A DNA stretch of 48,597 nt. Source: Bacteroidales bacterium. GTDB lineage: Bacteria; Bacteroidota; Bacteroidia; Bacteroidales; WCHB1-69. Both the position numbers and the translations under genes were made by a program. The stretch covers positions 1 to 48,597 of the forward strand of contig JAFXTS010000024.1 of assembly GCA_017535665.1 (NCBI GenBank), written 5' to 3'. The notes under the pieces are model-generated. The model worked only from the letters and a program-made list of their open reading frames with translations, ran no database searches and was not told the DNA's origin. Positions 20,201 through 28,661 of the stretch are shown one piece after another. The first letter of the stretch is position 1. Each line of letters begins with the position of its first letter.

Positions 20201-21437
20201 CGAAGAGCTGTGGAGCAAGATTTACGAAGCCTCTGACAAGGAGATTTGGAACCTCAAGGAGGAGTTGCGTAAAGAATTGATTAAGAGTGTGAAAGAATTG
20301 GTAGAAAGTCAGATGCGTCGCCGCAACGACCCGCCGGCGTTGATCATGAAGACCGTGAAGGCCATCCGCGACGATGTGCTTACCGTGGGTTTCGCCCGCC
20401 GTTTCGCTACCTATAAGCGTGCCCATCTACTCTTCACCAACGAGGAGAGACTGCACGCGCTGCTCAACAATCCGCAGCATCCGATGCAGTTCATCTTCGC
20501 CGGCAAGGCGCACCCGCACGACAAGGCCGGACAGGACCTCATCAAGCGCATCATCGACTTTTCGAGAAGACCGGAATATATCGGCAAGATTATCTTTGTG
20601 GAGAATTACGACATGGTGCTGGCCAAGAAGCTGATTTCGGGCTGCGATGTGTGGCTCAACACGCCGACGCGTCCGTTGGAGGCCAGCGGCACCAGTGGCG
20701 AGAAGGCCGTGATGAACGGCGTTCTCAACTTCAGCGTGTTGGACGGCTGGTGGGCGGAAGGCTACGTGCAGGGCGCGGGATGGGCTGTAGATGAGCAGAT
20801 TACCTATGCCGATGTGCATCGTCAGGACGAACTCGATGCCGCCAACATCTATGCCATCTTCGAGGAGCAGATTGCGCCTGCCTTCTACTGTCGCACCGAA
20901 GGCATCCCGTTGGAGTGGACCGGCATGATGAAGAACTGCTTTGCGAAGATTTCGCCCCATTTCACTATGAAGCGCCAGCTCGATGACTACTACCAGCAGT
21001 TTTACAGCAAGTTGGAGAAGCGCAGTGAGATGCTGACTGCTGGCGACGGCGAGAAGCTGAAGGAGCTGGTACAGTGGAAGAACCGTGTGCTTTCGGCATG
21101 GGGCAACGTGCGGTTCCTCAAGAACAACCTGCCTTCCGATCCCGACAGCACCTTCTATCTGGGTTCCACCCGCGAGATTTATGCCGAGGTGGAGCTGGGC
21201 ACGTTGCAGCCTGAGGAGGTGAAGCTGGAGATTGTGTTCACCCGCAGCAAAGAGGGGCGCATGCGGCTTTTCAGCAAATACGCTTTCAAACTCGATAGTT
21301 ACCAGAACGGGGTGGCTCGTTTTGTATGTCCGTTGGATGCCAAGGTGGCGGGCGTGTGGAACTGGGCGTTACGCCTCATCCCGCAGCACCCGTTGTTGCC
21401 GCACGACATGGACCTCTGCATCGTGAAATGGGGATGA
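17205..21437 (+). CDS. Fused GT3-type glycogen synthase and alpha-glucan phosphorylase
   Basis: One uninterrupted frame of 1410 residues. Residues 1 to about 545 are a eukaryote-like (GT3) glycogen synthase: FETSWEICNKVGGIYTVLS at the N-terminus, and FPSYYEPWGYTPLESVAFG with TTSLAGFG near the end of the domain. A lysine-rich linker leads at about 553 into a GT35 alpha-glucan phosphorylase of the short bacterial type. This begins with a DUF3417-like segment (LANNLWWSWNYEARELF) and continues with VAYFSMEFGIS, YSGGLGMLAGDYLKEASD and HLNEGHASFLSLER. The pyridoxal-phosphate site EASGTSGEKAVMNG has its lysine at 1167. The synthase half would elongate glycogen from a nucleotide-sugar and the phosphorylase half would release glucose-1-phosphate. 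In Bacteroides these are, as I recall, separate adjacent genes. ATG 17205 is chosen because it follows the promoter. Confidence 0.93.
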   Translation: MKKADYVFETSWEICNKVGGIYTVLSTKALTAVNHFHNNYICIGPDISHESGGNCDFEESPDLYRSWREAAVRSGLRIRVGRWRVAGSPIVVLVDFTPFFEKKNEILTDFWLNYKLDSISGQWDYVEPLLFGYAAGKVIESFYQYHCSAMDHIVAHFHEWMTGGGILYLKSACPQVATVFTTHATVLGRCIAGNGLPLYGDLQQYDPQGTANRFGVQSKFSLESLSASHADAYSTVSEITDQECAAFFEKSADVITINGFENDFVPKGEEYVQKRAAARAKLLQVASCLLQQPISNDALLLLNSGRYEFHNKGIDLFVKTMAELEQQHPQREIVAFIMVPAGTSGLRTELIKRMEEHTSIDDDSHAALRDYSTHPLHDPYNDPIIKELNRLNVDNAPASKVKVIFVPVYLDGRDGVFNLSYYDTLIGFDMTLFPSYYEPWGYTPLESVAFGIPTVTTSLAGFGAWVKTNFAQQQGVTVCHRTDANEEEVCRQMVDAVLHFSILDAKAKEQASADARSIAAKALWSNLYENYENVYGKALEKSALRFELYKDKMSHFAINTEPEQNEQPNWKRVTIKSNLPDNLVKLEALANNLWWSWNYEARELFEEIAGPECWAEYNQNPVHMLQMLPLDVLQKFSRNAQFVQKLDRVYADFQNYMNEPRTRSEKKVAYFSMEFGISNELKIYSGGLGMLAGDYLKEASDCNVNMVAVGLLYRCGYFVQQISPNGEQINLYPQQSFSKLPIHPVRDAEGNWVTVTMALPGRQLYARIWRVDVGRIKLYLLDTDLDKNNPDDRKITANLYGGDWENRLKQEFLLGIGGVRLLDAVGEKPELFHLNEGHASFLSLERTRMLMEREHLSFPEAMELVKASSLFTTHTPVPAGHDAFSEDMMRVYFSRFPDQFNISWQQFMGLGRKRASNAEEKFSMSILACRFCQEVNGVSCIHGRVTRDMFEYLYDGRFSDELHIGYVTNGVHYPTWAHKRWQQFHQQLLAKDFKKDISNEELWSKIYEASDKEIWNLKEELRKELIKSVKELVESQMRRRNDPPALIMKTVKAIRDDVLTVGFARRFATYKRAHLLFTNEERLHALLNNPQHPMQFIFAGKAHPHDKAGQDLIKRIIDFSRRPEYIGKIIFVENYDMVLAKKLISGCDVWLNTPTRPLEASGTSGEKAVMNGVLNFSVLDGWWAEGYVQGAGWAVDEQITYADVHRQDELDAANIYAIFEEQIAPAFYCRTEGIPLEWTGMMKNCFAKISPHFTMKRQLDDYYQQFYSKLEKRSEMLTAGDGEKLKELVQWKNRVLSAWGNVRFLKNNLPSDPDSTFYLGSTREIYAEVELGTLQPEEVKLEIVFTRSKEGRMRLFSKYAFKLDSYQNGVARFVCPLDAKVAGVWNWALRLIPQHPLLPHDMDLCIVKWG

Positions 21438-21443
21438 TCCCCT

Positions 21444-21935
21444 CTAATACACCTCCATCCACTCGTAGCGGTTGCCTTGGTGCTCAATGAAACGCACCAA
21501 GTCCTCGCGCTTGATGATGAGCGAGGCGGTGTTGATGCACGGGTGGAAGCTGACCTTCTCGGCTTGCAGTAAGTTGCTGTCTAAGAATACGATAACATGA
21601 TGTTCCACGTCGTTGATGAGGCCGAACGGCGTGACGGAGCCGGGCGTTACACCTAAATATTTCATCAAGCGCTGCTCCGAAGCAAAGCTCAATTTACCCT
21701 GGTGAAGTTTCTTCTCAATGTCGTGGATGTCCATCACACGGTCGCAGTCGAGGCACACCAAGTAGTGCTGGTTGCCTTTGTGGTTGCGGAAAAAGAGGTT
21801 CTTGCAGTGCTTGGCATCATGCCCGGCCCAGTACTGCTTGGCAATTTCAATGGTGGGGGCGGCAGGATGCTCCAAATATTCAAAGGGGATGTTCAGTTCC
21901 TCTAAAAGCTGGTATAATTTCGGGTCTCCGTTCAT
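21444..21935 (-). CDS. YbaK/PrdX-type aminoacyl-tRNA deacylase (ProX-like)
   Basis: 163 residues covering one YbaK/aa-tRNA deacylase domain. Visible family features are HPAAPTIEIA near the N-terminus, HCKNLFFRN with the conserved lysine, YLVCLDCDRVMD, LSFASEQRLMKYLGVTPGSVTPFGL and the late VSFHPCINTASLIIKREDLVRFI. Members of the PrdX/ProXp-ala branch free-stand from prolyl-tRNA synthetase and hydrolyse mischarged Ala-tRNA(Pro). Exact substrate is an inference. It converges with the glycogen gene, with only 6 bases between the stops, and diverges from the RluD-type gene. ATG 21935 is preferred because the upstream in-frame TTG is inside the -7 box. Confidence 0.9.
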   Translation of the reverse strand: MNGDPKLYQLLEELNIPFEYLEHPAAPTIEIAKQYWAGHDAKHCKNLFFRNHKGNQHYLVCLDCDRVMDIHDIEKKLHQGKLSFASEQRLMKYLGVTPGSVTPFGLINDVEHHVIVFLDSNLLQAEKVSFHPCINTASLIIKREDLVRFIEHQGNRYEWMEVY

Positions 21936-21953
21936 GGTTGTGGTTTTGGAGTG

Positions 21954-21961
21954 CAAAAGTA
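21954..21961 (-). promoter_or_regulatory. Promoter -7 box for the PrdX/YbaK-type gene
   Basis: Minus strand reads TACTTTTG followed by CA, matching TAnnTTTG, 18 bases ahead of ATG 21935. Confidence 0.65.
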
Positions 21962-21984
21962 CAAATTTATTGCCAACATTTTTG

Positions 21985-21992
21985 TATTTTTG
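21985..21992 (+). promoter_or_regulatory. Promoter -7 box for the RluD-RlmI-thioredoxin operon
   Basis: TATTTTTG followed by CGCC matches TAnnTTTG, 17 bases before the ATG at 22010. It shares a 74-bp divergent spacer with the opposing promoter. Confidence 0.65.
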
Positions 21993-22009
21993 CGCCTTAA
22001 ATTATTGTG

Positions 22010-23074
22010 ATGGAAAATGATGAAATTTTAGAGGAAAACAGCGGCGAAAAAGAGGAATTGTATGAACATTTTCGTTTCGTTGTGGATCCTGGCACGGAAA
22101 TCATCCGGCTCGACCGCTACCTCACCAACCTGATGGCGCACACCTCGCGCAACCGCATCCAGCAGGCGGCCAAAGCCGACTGTATTCTGGTGAACGACAA
22201 GCCCGTCAAGTCGAACTACCGCGTTCATCCCCGCGATGTCATCAGTATCCTGCTGCCCCGTCCTGTCCATGTGTTTGAACTCATTGCGGAGGATATCCCG
22301 TTGGACATCGTCTATGAGGACGAGGATGTCATCCTCATCAACAAGCCGGCCGGCATGGTGGTGCATCCTGCTGTGGGCAACTTCACGGGCACGCTCGTCA
22401 ACGCGCTGCTGTGGCACTTCCAAGGTCAGCGCAACGCCGCCGGCGAGGAGGTGAAACCGCTGCTGGTACATCGTATCGATAAGAACACCTCCGGCATCAT
22501 GATTGTGGCGAAGTCGGAAATCGCCCAGATGAAACTGGCCGCCAACTTCTTCGAGCACACCATCGACCGCCGCTACCAGGCCCTCGTGTGGGGCGACTTC
22601 CCCAATGACGAAGGCACCGTCATCGGCAATGTGGGCCGCAACCCGCAGAATCGTATGGTGATGACCGTCTTCCCCGAAGACAGCGAGCAGGGCAAACATG
22701 CCGTTACACATTACCGCGTCATCGAGCGGTTCGGCTACGTCACCCTTATCGAGTGCCGCCTCGAGACCGGCCGCACCCACCAGATTCGCGTTCACATGAA
22801 GCATATCGGCCACCCGCTCTTTAACGATGAGAGTTACGGCGGCAACGAGATCCTGAAAGGTACCACCTTCACCAAGTACAAGCAGTTCGTCAACAACTGC
22901 TTCAAGGTGCTGCCGCGACAGGCGCTCCATGCCAAGTCGTTAGGCTTTATGCACCCGGTGACGGGAAAGTATATGCTGTTCGACTCTGACCTGCCGGCCG
23001 ACATGGCAGAGGCATTGGATAAATGGCGCAACTATGCGAAGCATAAACAGTTGGAAGAAGATGATGAGGCGTAG
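22010..23074 (+). CDS. rluD: RluD-family 23S rRNA pseudouridine synthase
   Basis: 354 residues. An N-terminal S4 RNA-binding domain (about 30-90: RLDRYLTNLM, SRNRIQQAAKADCILVND) is followed by the RluA/RluD catalytic domain. The catalytic aspartate is D157 in HRIDKNTSG, and GRTHQIRVHMKHIGHPLFND is the second conserved block. RluD makes pseudouridines in helix 69 of 23S rRNA. The assignment to RluD rather than RluC or RluA rests on the S4 domain and general likeness and is less certain than the family. First gene of a three-gene rightward operon. Confidence 0.92.
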   Translation: MENDEILEENSGEKEELYEHFRFVVDPGTEIIRLDRYLTNLMAHTSRNRIQQAAKADCILVNDKPVKSNYRVHPRDVISILLPRPVHVFELIAEDIPLDIVYEDEDVILINKPAGMVVHPAVGNFTGTLVNALLWHFQGQRNAAGEEVKPLLVHRIDKNTSGIMIVAKSEIAQMKLAANFFEHTIDRRYQALVWGDFPNDEGTVIGNVGRNPQNRMVMTVFPEDSEQGKHAVTHYRVIERFGYVTLIECRLETGRTHQIRVHMKHIGHPLFNDESYGGNEILKGTTFTKYKQFVNNCFKVLPRQALHAKSLGFMHPVTGKYMLFDSDLPADMAEALDKWRNYAKHKQLEEDDEA

Positions 23075-23101
23075 TTTTTTATAGAAAATTATTATTGAGT
23101 A

Positions 23102-24289
23102 ATGAAAAAAATAATCCTGCAAAAAGGAAAAGAAAAGTCGCTGCAACGCTTCCACCCGTGGGTTTTCTCTGGCGCGGTGGCCAAGAAGGACAAGACGTTG
23201 GCCGATGGCGATGTGGTGGCTGTTTACAACTACGATGGGCAGTTCATGGCGGTGGGACATTACCACAACAGCTCCACCTGCGTCAAGATTTTCAGTTTTG
23301 AGGAGGTAGAACCCGACGAGGCTTTCTGGCGCGAGAAGGTGCGCCAAGCGGTGATGCTGCGCCGGCAGTTGGGACTGATGGACAATCCCCGCACTACCTG
23401 CTGCCGCCTCATCAACGGCGAGGGCGACTATCTGCCCGGACTGATTGTGGACTGGTTCGATGGCAACATCGTGCTGCAGTTCCACTCCTATGGCATGTAC
23501 CTGCTGCGTGACCTGCTGGTCAAGATTTTCGTTGACTTGTTCGGCGACAAAGTACATTCTATTTACGACAAGAGTGTGGCGACACTGCCCGAGGTGGCCG
23601 GTTTCGAGCCTGTGGATGAGTGCCTGTACGGCAGTTTCGACGATGTGCTGGTGCGCGAGAACGGCATCCCATATTATATTGACATTGTGAATGGACAGAA
23701 AACTGGATTCTTTCTCGACCAGCGAGAGAGCCGCAAGCTGGTAGGGGAGTATTCCGAAGGCCGGAAGGTGCTCAACCTGTTTTGCTACACTGGCGGTTTC
23801 TCGGCCTATGCCCTGGCCAATGGCGCCGTGCATGTGGATTCGGTGGACATCTCCAAAAAAGCCATCGAGTTTGTGGAGCGCAACATTGCGGAATTGGGCA
23901 AGGATTATCTCGCCAAACACACCTCATACGCCGAGAATGTGTTTGACTTTTTCGAGCATACGCCCGACCAGAGTTATGATGTGATTGTGCTTGACCCGCC
24001 CGCTTTCGCCAAGCACCACAAGGTGAAAGACCAGGGTGTGAAGGGGTATCGCAACCTCAACCGCAAGGCGATGCAGAAGGTGAAGCCGGGCGGTTTTCTG
24101 TTCACCTTCTCCTGCTCGCAGGCGGTGTCGCACGACGACTTCCAGACCATCGTCTTTTCGGCCGCTGCCATGGAGGGCAAGCGCATCCGGGTGCTGCGCC
24201 ACCTCGAGGCCGGTCCCGACCACCCCGTTGATATTTTCCACCCCGAAGGAAGCTACCTGAAGGGATTGTTGGTATATGTTGAAAAATAA
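23102..24289 (+). CDS. RlmI-like class I rRNA (cytosine-C5) methyltransferase
   Basis: 395 residues. A PUA domain opens the protein (KKIILQKGKEKSLQRFHPWVFSGAV). A central EEHEE-type linker region holds NGQKTGFFLDQRESR. The Rossmann methyltransferase domain has motif I VLNLFCYTGGFSAYA near residue 222, the acidic VDSVDISKKAIE, motif IV VLDPPAFAK with D298, and FTFSCSQAV late in the sequence. This is the RlmI/RlmK layout; E. coli RlmI methylates C1962 of 23S rRNA. Placement right after a pseudouridine synthase suggests a small rRNA-modification operon. Confidence 0.9.
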   Translation: MKKIILQKGKEKSLQRFHPWVFSGAVAKKDKTLADGDVVAVYNYDGQFMAVGHYHNSSTCVKIFSFEEVEPDEAFWREKVRQAVMLRRQLGLMDNPRTTCCRLINGEGDYLPGLIVDWFDGNIVLQFHSYGMYLLRDLLVKIFVDLFGDKVHSIYDKSVATLPEVAGFEPVDECLYGSFDDVLVRENGIPYYIDIVNGQKTGFFLDQRESRKLVGEYSEGRKVLNLFCYTGGFSAYALANGAVHVDSVDISKKAIEFVERNIAELGKDYLAKHTSYAENVFDFFEHTPDQSYDVIVLDPPAFAKHHKVKDQGVKGYRNLNRKAMQKVKPGGFLFTFSCSQAVSHDDFQTIVFSAAAMEGKRIRVLRHLEAGPDHPVDIFHPEGSYLKGLLVYVEK

Positions 24290-24295
24290 ATGATT

Positions 24296-24775
24296 ATGAA
24301 AAGAATTTTATTATTAACCATCTGTTTATTAGTAAGTTATTCTTCTTTCTCACAAGAAAAGAAACCTCTCTATGATGAGAATGCCGATGCTGTGGCACAG
24401 ATTCAGACCGCTGTAAAACAGGCCTCCAAGGATGGCAAGTATGTGGTGTGTCAGGTGGGCGGCAATTGGTGCCCATGGTGCATCCGTTTTTCAGATTTTA
24501 TTACCAATAATGATGCTATCAATCAGATTGTTAAAGACAATTTTGTCTATATCCATGTCAATTATTCTGCAGCCAATAAGAATCCGGAGGCGATGAAGAT
24601 GCTTTCCAATCCGGCTCGCTTCGGTTTCCCGGTGTTGGTGATTTTGGATGAAAAGGGAAATGTCATCCACATCCAAGACTCCTCCTATTTGGAAGAGGGA
24701 CAAGGATATAATGCGAAAAAAGTGGAAATTTTCTTCAAAAATTGGACTCCTACGGCGGTCAAGACGCTGAAGTAA
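24296..24775 (+). CDS. Secreted or periplasmic thioredoxin-fold protein with CPWC motif
   Basis: 159 residues from ATG 24296 (ATG 24290 would add two residues). A signal peptide covers about 1-19 (MKRILLLTICLLVSYSSFS). The mature part is a thioredoxin-like domain with the redox pair C59-P-W-C62 in GGNWCPWCIRF and the cis-proline segment FGFPVLVILD. It resembles thioredoxin-7/DUF255-like periplasmic proteins that work in disulfide reduction. It follows the methyltransferase with almost no gap. Its 3' end overlaps the convergent lnt gene by 17 bases. Confidence 0.88.
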   Translation: MKRILLLTICLLVSYSSFSQEKKPLYDENADAVAQIQTAVKQASKDGKYVVCQVGGNWCPWCIRFSDFITNNDAINQIVKDNFVYIHVNYSAANKNPEAMKMLSNPARFGFPVLVILDEKGNVIHIQDSSYLEEGQGYNAKKVEIFFKNWTPTAVKTLK

Positions 24776-26462
24776 CATTCTGCTGAGCAGCCTTGCGCCT
24801 GCGCACTTTCCGACCAATGCCGAGGGTGATGCCGAACAGGAGCATCGCACCGGCGATGAAGGTGAAGAAACGTGCGAGATAGTCGCCGTGGCGGGTGTAG
24901 AAAGTCAGTTGATCATTGAGAAATACGTTCTGGCGGATGGCGGTGCGAACGCCGTACTGCGTGGTTTGGTGTGCGGTGCCGCGCTCGTCGATGAAGGCCG
25001 AGGTACCAGTGTTGGCCGCCCGCATGATGCTGCGACGCGTCTCTACTGCGCGCAACTTCGACAGCAGAAAATGCTGCGTGTGGCCGGGTGTTTCACCCCA
25101 CCACGCATCGTTGGTGATGACCGCCATCACCTGCGCGCCGTTGCGCACAAACTCCCCGAAATGCTCGCCGTACGCCGACTCGTAGCATACGGGCACCCCA
25201 ACGCGCACCTGACAGTCTGGTAACAGGAAGGTGCGCTGCTCGCTGTCGGCTCCCAACGACCCTGACGTGCCGCCCAAGTCGATGGCCATCTCTTCCAAGA
25301 AACCAAAAATCTTCGGGTAGGGCATCTTCTCCACGCCCGGCACCAGCTTGCTTTTGAAGTAGGTACCCGTAACACCGAAACGGTTGTAGCAAACCGAGGT
25401 GTTGCAGTAGTCGTAATACAGATGTCCGATGCCCGGTGCCAAATGGGCGGTTTCGGTGGCTTTGTGGTCATAATACAGCACAATGGAGGTGCCGAAGATG
25501 AAATTGAGTTCAGGATGGGTGAGGATGGTGGTGTCGAAAAGGTCCATTCCACCGTATATCTCACTGTTTCGGGCTGTTCCTCTCATGAAATTGTCATATT
25601 TCATGGTGTTGGCGAGGGCCGACTCGGGACAAACGACTACAGCAGTGTTGTCGGTGATGAGGGGGCGTGCCACCTCCAAGATACGGGCCGCATGTTCTTT
25701 ATTCGACATGGCATATTCCTCTTCCCATGGGTCTGTATTTTGTTGTACCACAACGGCTTCTATGGAGCGGCGGTTCTGTTCGGTGGGCATCGGATAGGTG
25801 TAGAAACGGATAAGCGAAATCGCGGCCGGCGCCATCAGCCAGCCCAGCAGCACGCTCCCCACAATGATGCGGCGTTTGCCAGCTTGTCGCACTGATTGCA
25901 ACAATGCAACTATCAGGAAGTTAGCTGCTAAAATCCAAATCGTACCCCCGAAAGCCCCCGTAATTTCGTACCATTGTACGAACTCGGTGCAGGCGGAGAA
26001 GAGGTTGCCGAGGTTGAGCCACGGCCAGGAGAGGTCCCAGTTGAGGTGGAGGAACTCCCATGCGCACCAGAACGAGGTGAAACAGAGGGCATTCACCCAG
26101 AAGGGCAACCGCAGTTTGCGAAAACGCTGCCATCCGCCAAACACCATCGACATGAACAGCGAGTTGAGCACCACCATGGCGATGCATCCCTCAAGGGTGC
26201 TGTTCTTTACCCACCAGGTGGTGAGGATGTTCCAAACAACAAAGGTAAGGTACGAGTAGCCCATGCCTTTGAGGAAGGGCAGACGGGCATCCTCTTCCGT
26301 CAGCGACTGGCTCACCATCAGCAGGGGCACGAAGGCCAAAAAACTGAGGAAGGCGAGACCGTGCGGAGGCCACGAGAGCCACAACAGGATGCCAGACAAT
26401 AGGGCAAGGCCGAACCGATAGAGAAAGCGAATACCTTTGTTTTTGGGTTGGGATAATGTCAT
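24759..26462 (-). CDS. lnt: Apolipoprotein N-acyltransferase
   Basis: 567 residues. An N-terminal bundle of membrane segments (GLALLSGILLWLSWPPHG, AFLSFLAFVPLLMV and more to about 230) precedes a periplasmic CN-hydrolase domain. The nitrilase-type catalytic residues are visible: E280 in VVVCPESALANT, a lysine in the KSKLVPGVEKMPYP segment, and C426 in GVPVCYES. TNDAWWGETPGHTQHF is also typical. The enzyme adds the third acyl chain to lipoproteins in the inner membrane. A last membrane segment (ARFFTFIAGAMLLFGITLG) anchors the C-terminus. It is the last gene of the tsaD-holA-SRPBCC-lptB-lnt operon. The length is a little above E. coli Lnt (512). Confidence 0.95.
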   Translation of the reverse strand: MTLSQPKNKGIRFLYRFGLALLSGILLWLSWPPHGLAFLSFLAFVPLLMVSQSLTEEDARLPFLKGMGYSYLTFVVWNILTTWWVKNSTLEGCIAMVVLNSLFMSMVFGGWQRFRKLRLPFWVNALCFTSFWCAWEFLHLNWDLSWPWLNLGNLFSACTEFVQWYEITGAFGGTIWILAANFLIVALLQSVRQAGKRRIIVGSVLLGWLMAPAAISLIRFYTYPMPTEQNRRSIEAVVVQQNTDPWEEEYAMSNKEHAARILEVARPLITDNTAVVVCPESALANTMKYDNFMRGTARNSEIYGGMDLFDTTILTHPELNFIFGTSIVLYYDHKATETAHLAPGIGHLYYDYCNTSVCYNRFGVTGTYFKSKLVPGVEKMPYPKIFGFLEEMAIDLGGTSGSLGADSEQRTFLLPDCQVRVGVPVCYESAYGEHFGEFVRNGAQVMAVITNDAWWGETPGHTQHFLLSKLRAVETRRSIMRAANTGTSAFIDERGTAHQTTQYGVRTAIRQNVFLNDQLTFYTRHGDYLARFFTFIAGAMLLFGITLGIGRKVRRRKAAQQNVTSAS

Positions 26463-26486
26463 GGTAATTGGGTGATAATAAATTGG

Positions 26487-27236
26487 TTATCGGTCGGTTT
26501 TGCGAAGTTCGAAGTTCTTGCCAAGATAGACTTTCCGCACGAATTCGTCGTCTGCGAGCTCTTGGGCTGTGCCGGTACGAAGCACCGTGCCTTCGTGCAG
26601 GATGTAGGCGCGGTCGGTGATGGCGAGCGTCTCGTGCACGTTGTGGTCGGTGATGAGGATGCCGATGTTCTTGGTCTTCAGTTTGGCCACAATCTCTTGG
26701 ATGTCTTCCACGGCGATGGGGTCCACGCCGGCGAAGGGCTCGTCGAGGAGGATGAACTTCGGGTCGGCGGCCAGGCAGCGGGCAATCTCGGTACGGCGTC
26801 GCTCCCCGCCGGAGAGATTCTTGCCGAGGTTCTTCCTCACTTTGTGCAGGTTGAACTCCGTCAGCAGGCTCTCCATCCGCTCCTTCTGCTCGGCACGGCT
26901 GCGCCCGCTGAACTGCAAGATGGACAGGATGTTCTTCTCCACCGTCATGTCGCGAAATACGGAGGCCTCCTGCGGAAGGTACGAGATGCCCAACTGGGCG
27001 CGCTTGTACATGGCCATGTTGGTAATGTCTTCATTATCAAGGAAAATATGACCTGACAGCGGCCTGATGAGTCCGACAATCATGTAAAATGAGGTGGTCT
27101 TGCCCGCCCCGTTAGGACCGAGTAGTCCCACAATCTCTCCTTGCCGCACGTTGAGGCTCGCCTCGTTGACCACGGTGCGGGAGTGGTATTTCTTGACTAA
27201 TTTCTCCGTCCGGATGATGTGTGTGGTTTCTTCCAT
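26487..27236 (-). CDS. lptB: LPS export ABC transporter ATP-binding protein
   Basis: 249 residues, a single ATPase domain. Walker [10 protein letters not shown] from residue 40, the Q-loop [11 protein letters not shown], the signature [15 protein letters not shown], Walker [14 protein letters not shown] and the switch histidine [10 protein letters not shown] are all present. PQEASVFR and DHNVHETL are characteristic of LptB as opposed to other ABC ATPases. LptB2FG extracts lipopolysaccharide from the inner membrane and powers its transport to the outer membrane. No lptF/G is adjacent. It lies 24 bases upstream of lnt and 3 bases after the SRPBCC gene. Confidence 0.96.
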   Translation of the reverse strand: MEETTHIIRTEKLVKKYHSRTVVNEASLNVRQGEIVGLLGPNGAGKTTSFYMIVGLIRPLSGHIFLDNEDITNMAMYKRAQLGISYLPQEASVFRDMTVEKNILSILQFSGRSRAEQKERMESLLTEFNLHKVRKNLGKNLSGGERRRTEIARCLAADPKFILLDEPFAGVDPIAVEDIQEIVAKLKTKNIGILITDHNVHETLAITDRAYILHEGTVLRTGTAQELADDEFVRKVYLGKNFELRKTDR

Positions 27237-27239
27237 AAC

Positions 27240-27644
27240 TTATGCTTTGGTGGCCGCCATGCGGATGGCGTTGGTAAGGGTGTCGGCGAACTGCTGCAGA
27301 GGACCTTTGACCATGGGAGCCAAGAAGATAGGAATTTCAAAGTTCATGGTAAGGGAAAGGTCGCAGCTGGTTTCGCCATCACTGATGTCGAAAGTGCAGG
27401 AGGCGGGAATCTGCTTGTCGTTGCCCACCGTGTAGGTGATATGGCTGTATGGCTGTTTCTCCTGAATGCGCAGGGTGATTTTGGCGATGCCGCTCACCTC
27501 AAATTCGCAGAAGTCCTCTTCGGCATGCCAGTTCTGCACCTGCTTCTGGGTGGCCATCTGTTCAAAATTGCGACAGTCGCACAGCATTTCATAGACTTTG
27601 CGGCTGCTGGCGTTGATATTTTCTGCTTTGCTTTCTATATTCAT
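27240..27644 (-). CDS. SRPBCC-fold (START-like) small protein
   Basis: 134 residues forming one helix-grip domain. The opening IESKAENINASSRKVYEMLCDCRNFE is the usual ligand-binding START-like start, and the long C-terminal helix (MVKGPLQQFADTLTNAIRMA) closes the fold. No signal peptide and no catalytic motif. Members bind hydrophobic ligands or act as chaperones, but no ligand can be named here. It is wedged between holA and lptB with 3-base gaps on both sides, so it is made together with them. Confidence 0.8.
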   Translation of the reverse strand: MNIESKAENINASSRKVYEMLCDCRNFEQMATQKQVQNWHAEEDFCEFEVSGIAKITLRIQEKQPYSHITYTVGNDKQIPASCTFDISDGETSCDLSLTMNFEIPIFLAPMVKGPLQQFADTLTNAIRMAATKA

Positions 27645-27647
27645 TAT

Positions 27648-28640
27648 TTAATGTAAAAGTTTATAAATCAATTCTTTATAAAGTTCTTCTTCAGTAGTGC
27701 TACAATCTACACCTTTCGACTTCACATCAAATTCGCGCAGAAGGGCCATGTTGCGTACGAGAATCTGTTTGGAGAAACCAGAGGTGAGGGCGATGTCGCG
27801 GCGCAACTGGGACTCCTTACGGTTTGAACCGAAGCAGAGACGCTGCTCCTCCAAATTCTTGGTGGGTGCATGCTGGTACTTGAGCATGCCACTGTACAGG
27901 TAGTACAGACTGCCGATGGTGGCTTGCAACGGGTTGGCTTTCAGGTTCTGGCAGAAGGCGTTGACGATGGTGAAGGCCTTGGTCTCGTTGCGTTCGAAGA
28001 GGGCATCGCGCAGGGCGTACAGGTTGTACTGGTTGCTGATGCCGATATGTCGTTCGATGATTTCGGGGGTGATAGTGGTGCCTTCGGGGTAGGTGATGCG
28101 CAGTTTGGTGAACTCATTGTCAATACGTGACAAATCATTGCCGATATGCTCTGCAATGAGGGATGCTGATTCTTTGGAAATCAGGAAAGAGTGTTCCTTG
28201 GCGCAGTTTTCCACCCATTCGCCTAATTTCCAGTCTGGCACTTTCTCCGAGTTGAAGGTTACAGCATCGTTAAGTGCTTTGTTGGATGGCATTTTGCCGT
28301 ATTTGTAGCAGATGACGAGAATGGTGGTAGTGGTGGGGTTGGCGCAGTAGGCCATGATGAGGTCGAGGGAGCGCCAATCTTTGGCCTCTTTCACAATCAC
28401 CACTCTTTTTTCCACGCCGAAGGGGAACTCACGGGCCTGTGCGATGACTTCCGCGGGGTTGGTCTCTTTGGCGTAATATACCGACTGGTTGAAGTCGCGG
28501 TCGGTTTCCTCCATCACGTGCTCTTCGATGTAGTCGGAGATTTTGTCGATGAACAGCGGCTCTTCGCCGGCGAGGAAATACACGTTGGCGAACTGTCTCT
28601 TTTCCAACTGTTTGAGAATCTCTTTGTAGGTGCTTTTCAT
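27648..28640 (-). CDS. holA: DNA polymerase III delta subunit
   Basis: 330 residues. The clamp-loader delta pattern is clear: NVYFLAGEEPLFIDKISDYIEEHV at the N-terminus, AREFPFGVEKRVVIVKEA, and ILVICYKYGKMPSNKALNDAV where an ATPase site would be; delta lacks Walker motifs. GNDLSRIDNEFTKLRI follows, then the C-terminal helical collar. It opens the beta clamp during loading. It follows tsaD by 21 bases in the leftward operon. Confidence 0.93.
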   Translation of the reverse strand: MKSTYKEILKQLEKRQFANVYFLAGEEPLFIDKISDYIEEHVMEETDRDFNQSVYYAKETNPAEVIAQAREFPFGVEKRVVIVKEAKDWRSLDLIMAYCANPTTTTILVICYKYGKMPSNKALNDAVTFNSEKVPDWKLGEWVENCAKEHSFLISKESASLIAEHIGNDLSRIDNEFTKLRITYPEGTTITPEIIERHIGISNQYNLYALRDALFERNETKAFTIVNAFCQNLKANPLQATIGSLYYLYSGMLKYQHAPTKNLEEQRLCFGSNRKESQLRRDIALTSGFSKQILVRNMALLREFDVKSKGVDCSTTEEELYKELIYKLLH

Positions 28641-28661
28641 GGGGAATGTTTTGGTGAAAAA

